Origin: an uncultured Dechloromonas sp.
GTDB lineage: Bacteria > Pseudomonadota > Gammaproteobacteria > Burkholderiales > Rhodocyclaceae
DNA: 15,323 nucleotides
Reading direction: 5' to 3'
Assembly (NCBI GenBank): GCA_946477505.1
Contig: CAMKYP010000037.1
Location: 1-15,323 of the forward strand
Shown: piece after piece, positions 15,027 to 15,323 of the stretch
Position numbering within the stretch: position 1 is the first letter of the stretch
Layout of the letters: each line of letters starts with the position of its first letter
The notes under the pieces: model-generated
The model's database searches: none
Told to the model about the DNA's origin: nothing
What the model saw: the letters and a program-made list of their open reading frames with translations, nothing else
Program-made: the position numbers and the translations under genes

Positions 15027-15323
15027 CAGCCTTCGCCCGCCCAATTTCTCCGGGCCTGACGGGCGATACCGAAGATTTCCTCGAGCCGCTCCCCATCGTT
15101 TTGCGCCAGCGCACCGCGCAATCCATCGAGTTGCGCACAGTAACTATCCAGTTCGCCTAACAAGGCCTCACGGTTGGCCAAACAGATGTCTCGCCACATT
15201 TCCGGATGACTGGCGGCAATCCGCGTGAAATCGCGGAAGCCCGAGGCGGCAAAAGTAAAGAAAAGATCGGCATCGTCGCGGACGGCCAGATCATGGACCA
15301 GCGCAAACGACAGGAGGTGCGGC
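15026..15323 (-). CDS. tyrA: Prephenate dehydrogenase, C-terminal part (runs off the right edge)
   Basis: TyrA oxidatively decarboxylates prephenate to 4-hydroxyphenylpyruvate in tyrosine synthesis. Only the last 98 residues are inside the window: PHLLSFALVHDLAV, then FFTFAASGFRDFTRIA and ASHPEMWRDICLANREALL, which together form the highly recognisable helical dimerisation domain of prephenate dehydrogenases. The protein ends IARQARRNWAGEG at the TGA 15026-15028. The NAD-binding N-terminal half lies beyond the right edge. The stop shares one base with the start of the Lig E-type gene. In many betaproteobacteria tyrA is followed by aroA; that gene is not found downstream here. The gene is too short inside the window to judge whether a chorismate mutase or other domain is fused. 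Confidence 0.9.
   Translation of the reverse strand, partial: PHLLSFALVHDLAVRDDADLFFTFAASGFRDFTRIAASHPEMWRDICLANREALLGELDSYCAQLDGLRGALAQNDGERLEEIFGIARQARRNWAGEG

Noticed and set aside
1..15323. tRNA, rRNA, CRISPR, insertion sequence or phage features
   Set aside because: No clover-leaf, spaced repeats, transposase-like frames or attachment duplications were seen on reading either strand.

Overview
The window is a chromosomal stretch, probably from a betaproteobacterium (a Rhodocyclales-like organism is my best guess, from protein style, the small exported Lig E-type ligase and moderate-to-high GC; this is inference). Every gene I can support lies on the minus strand, so transcription runs from the right edge to the left edge. 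I count 15 protein genes and see no RNA gene, insertion sequence or CRISPR array.

Right end, 13173-15323: housekeeping genes. The C-terminal part of prephenate dehydrogenase (tyrA) enters from the right edge, overlaps by one base a small exported ATP-dependent DNA ligase of the Lig E type, and is followed closely by galE, which supplies UDP-galactose and introduces the sugar theme. An intergenic stretch of 282 bases (12891-13172) then separates galE from the next block.

Middle, 4677-12890: a tightly packed sugar block. In transcription order: a PseB-type UDP-GlcNAc 4,6-dehydratase, a GT4 glycosyltransferase, an aldo/keto reductase, an SpsF-type cytidylyltransferase, a class III (glutamate-1-semialdehyde-like) aminotransferase, an RmlD-like reductase, a NeuB-family sialic acid synthase, and a FemAB/GNAT-like acyltransferase. 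Three successive junctions are four-base ATGA overlaps and the others are a few bases, apart from the 87 bases between the dehydratase and the GT4 gene. The set has the framework of a CMP-nonulosonic acid route (dehydratase, aminotransferase, acyltransferase, PEP condensation, CMP activation). It lacks the standard DegT-type aminotransferase and the UDP-sugar hydrolase, and it adds two reductases. I read it as an uncharacterised or variant nonulosonate-like pathway; this is the most interesting feature of the window.

Left end, 1-4616: assembly and decoration genes. These are a MurJ/Wzx-like flippase with visibly lower GC, a non-hydrolysing UDP-GlcNAc 2-epimerase (wecB), a second GT4 glycosyltransferase, and an acyltransferase-3 membrane protein whose frame closes after only 214 residues. 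The flippase, wecB and second glycosyltransferase all appear to start with TTG. No polymerase, initiating phosphoglycosyltransferase or recognisable CMP-sugar-using transferase is in view, so the polysaccharide locus very probably continues past the left edge.

Taken together, galE, wecB and the nonulosonate-like block would supply activated sugars, the GT4 enzymes would build a lipid-linked repeat, the flippase would export it, and the acyltransferases would decorate it, giving a surface polysaccharide or glycan with an acidic sugar.
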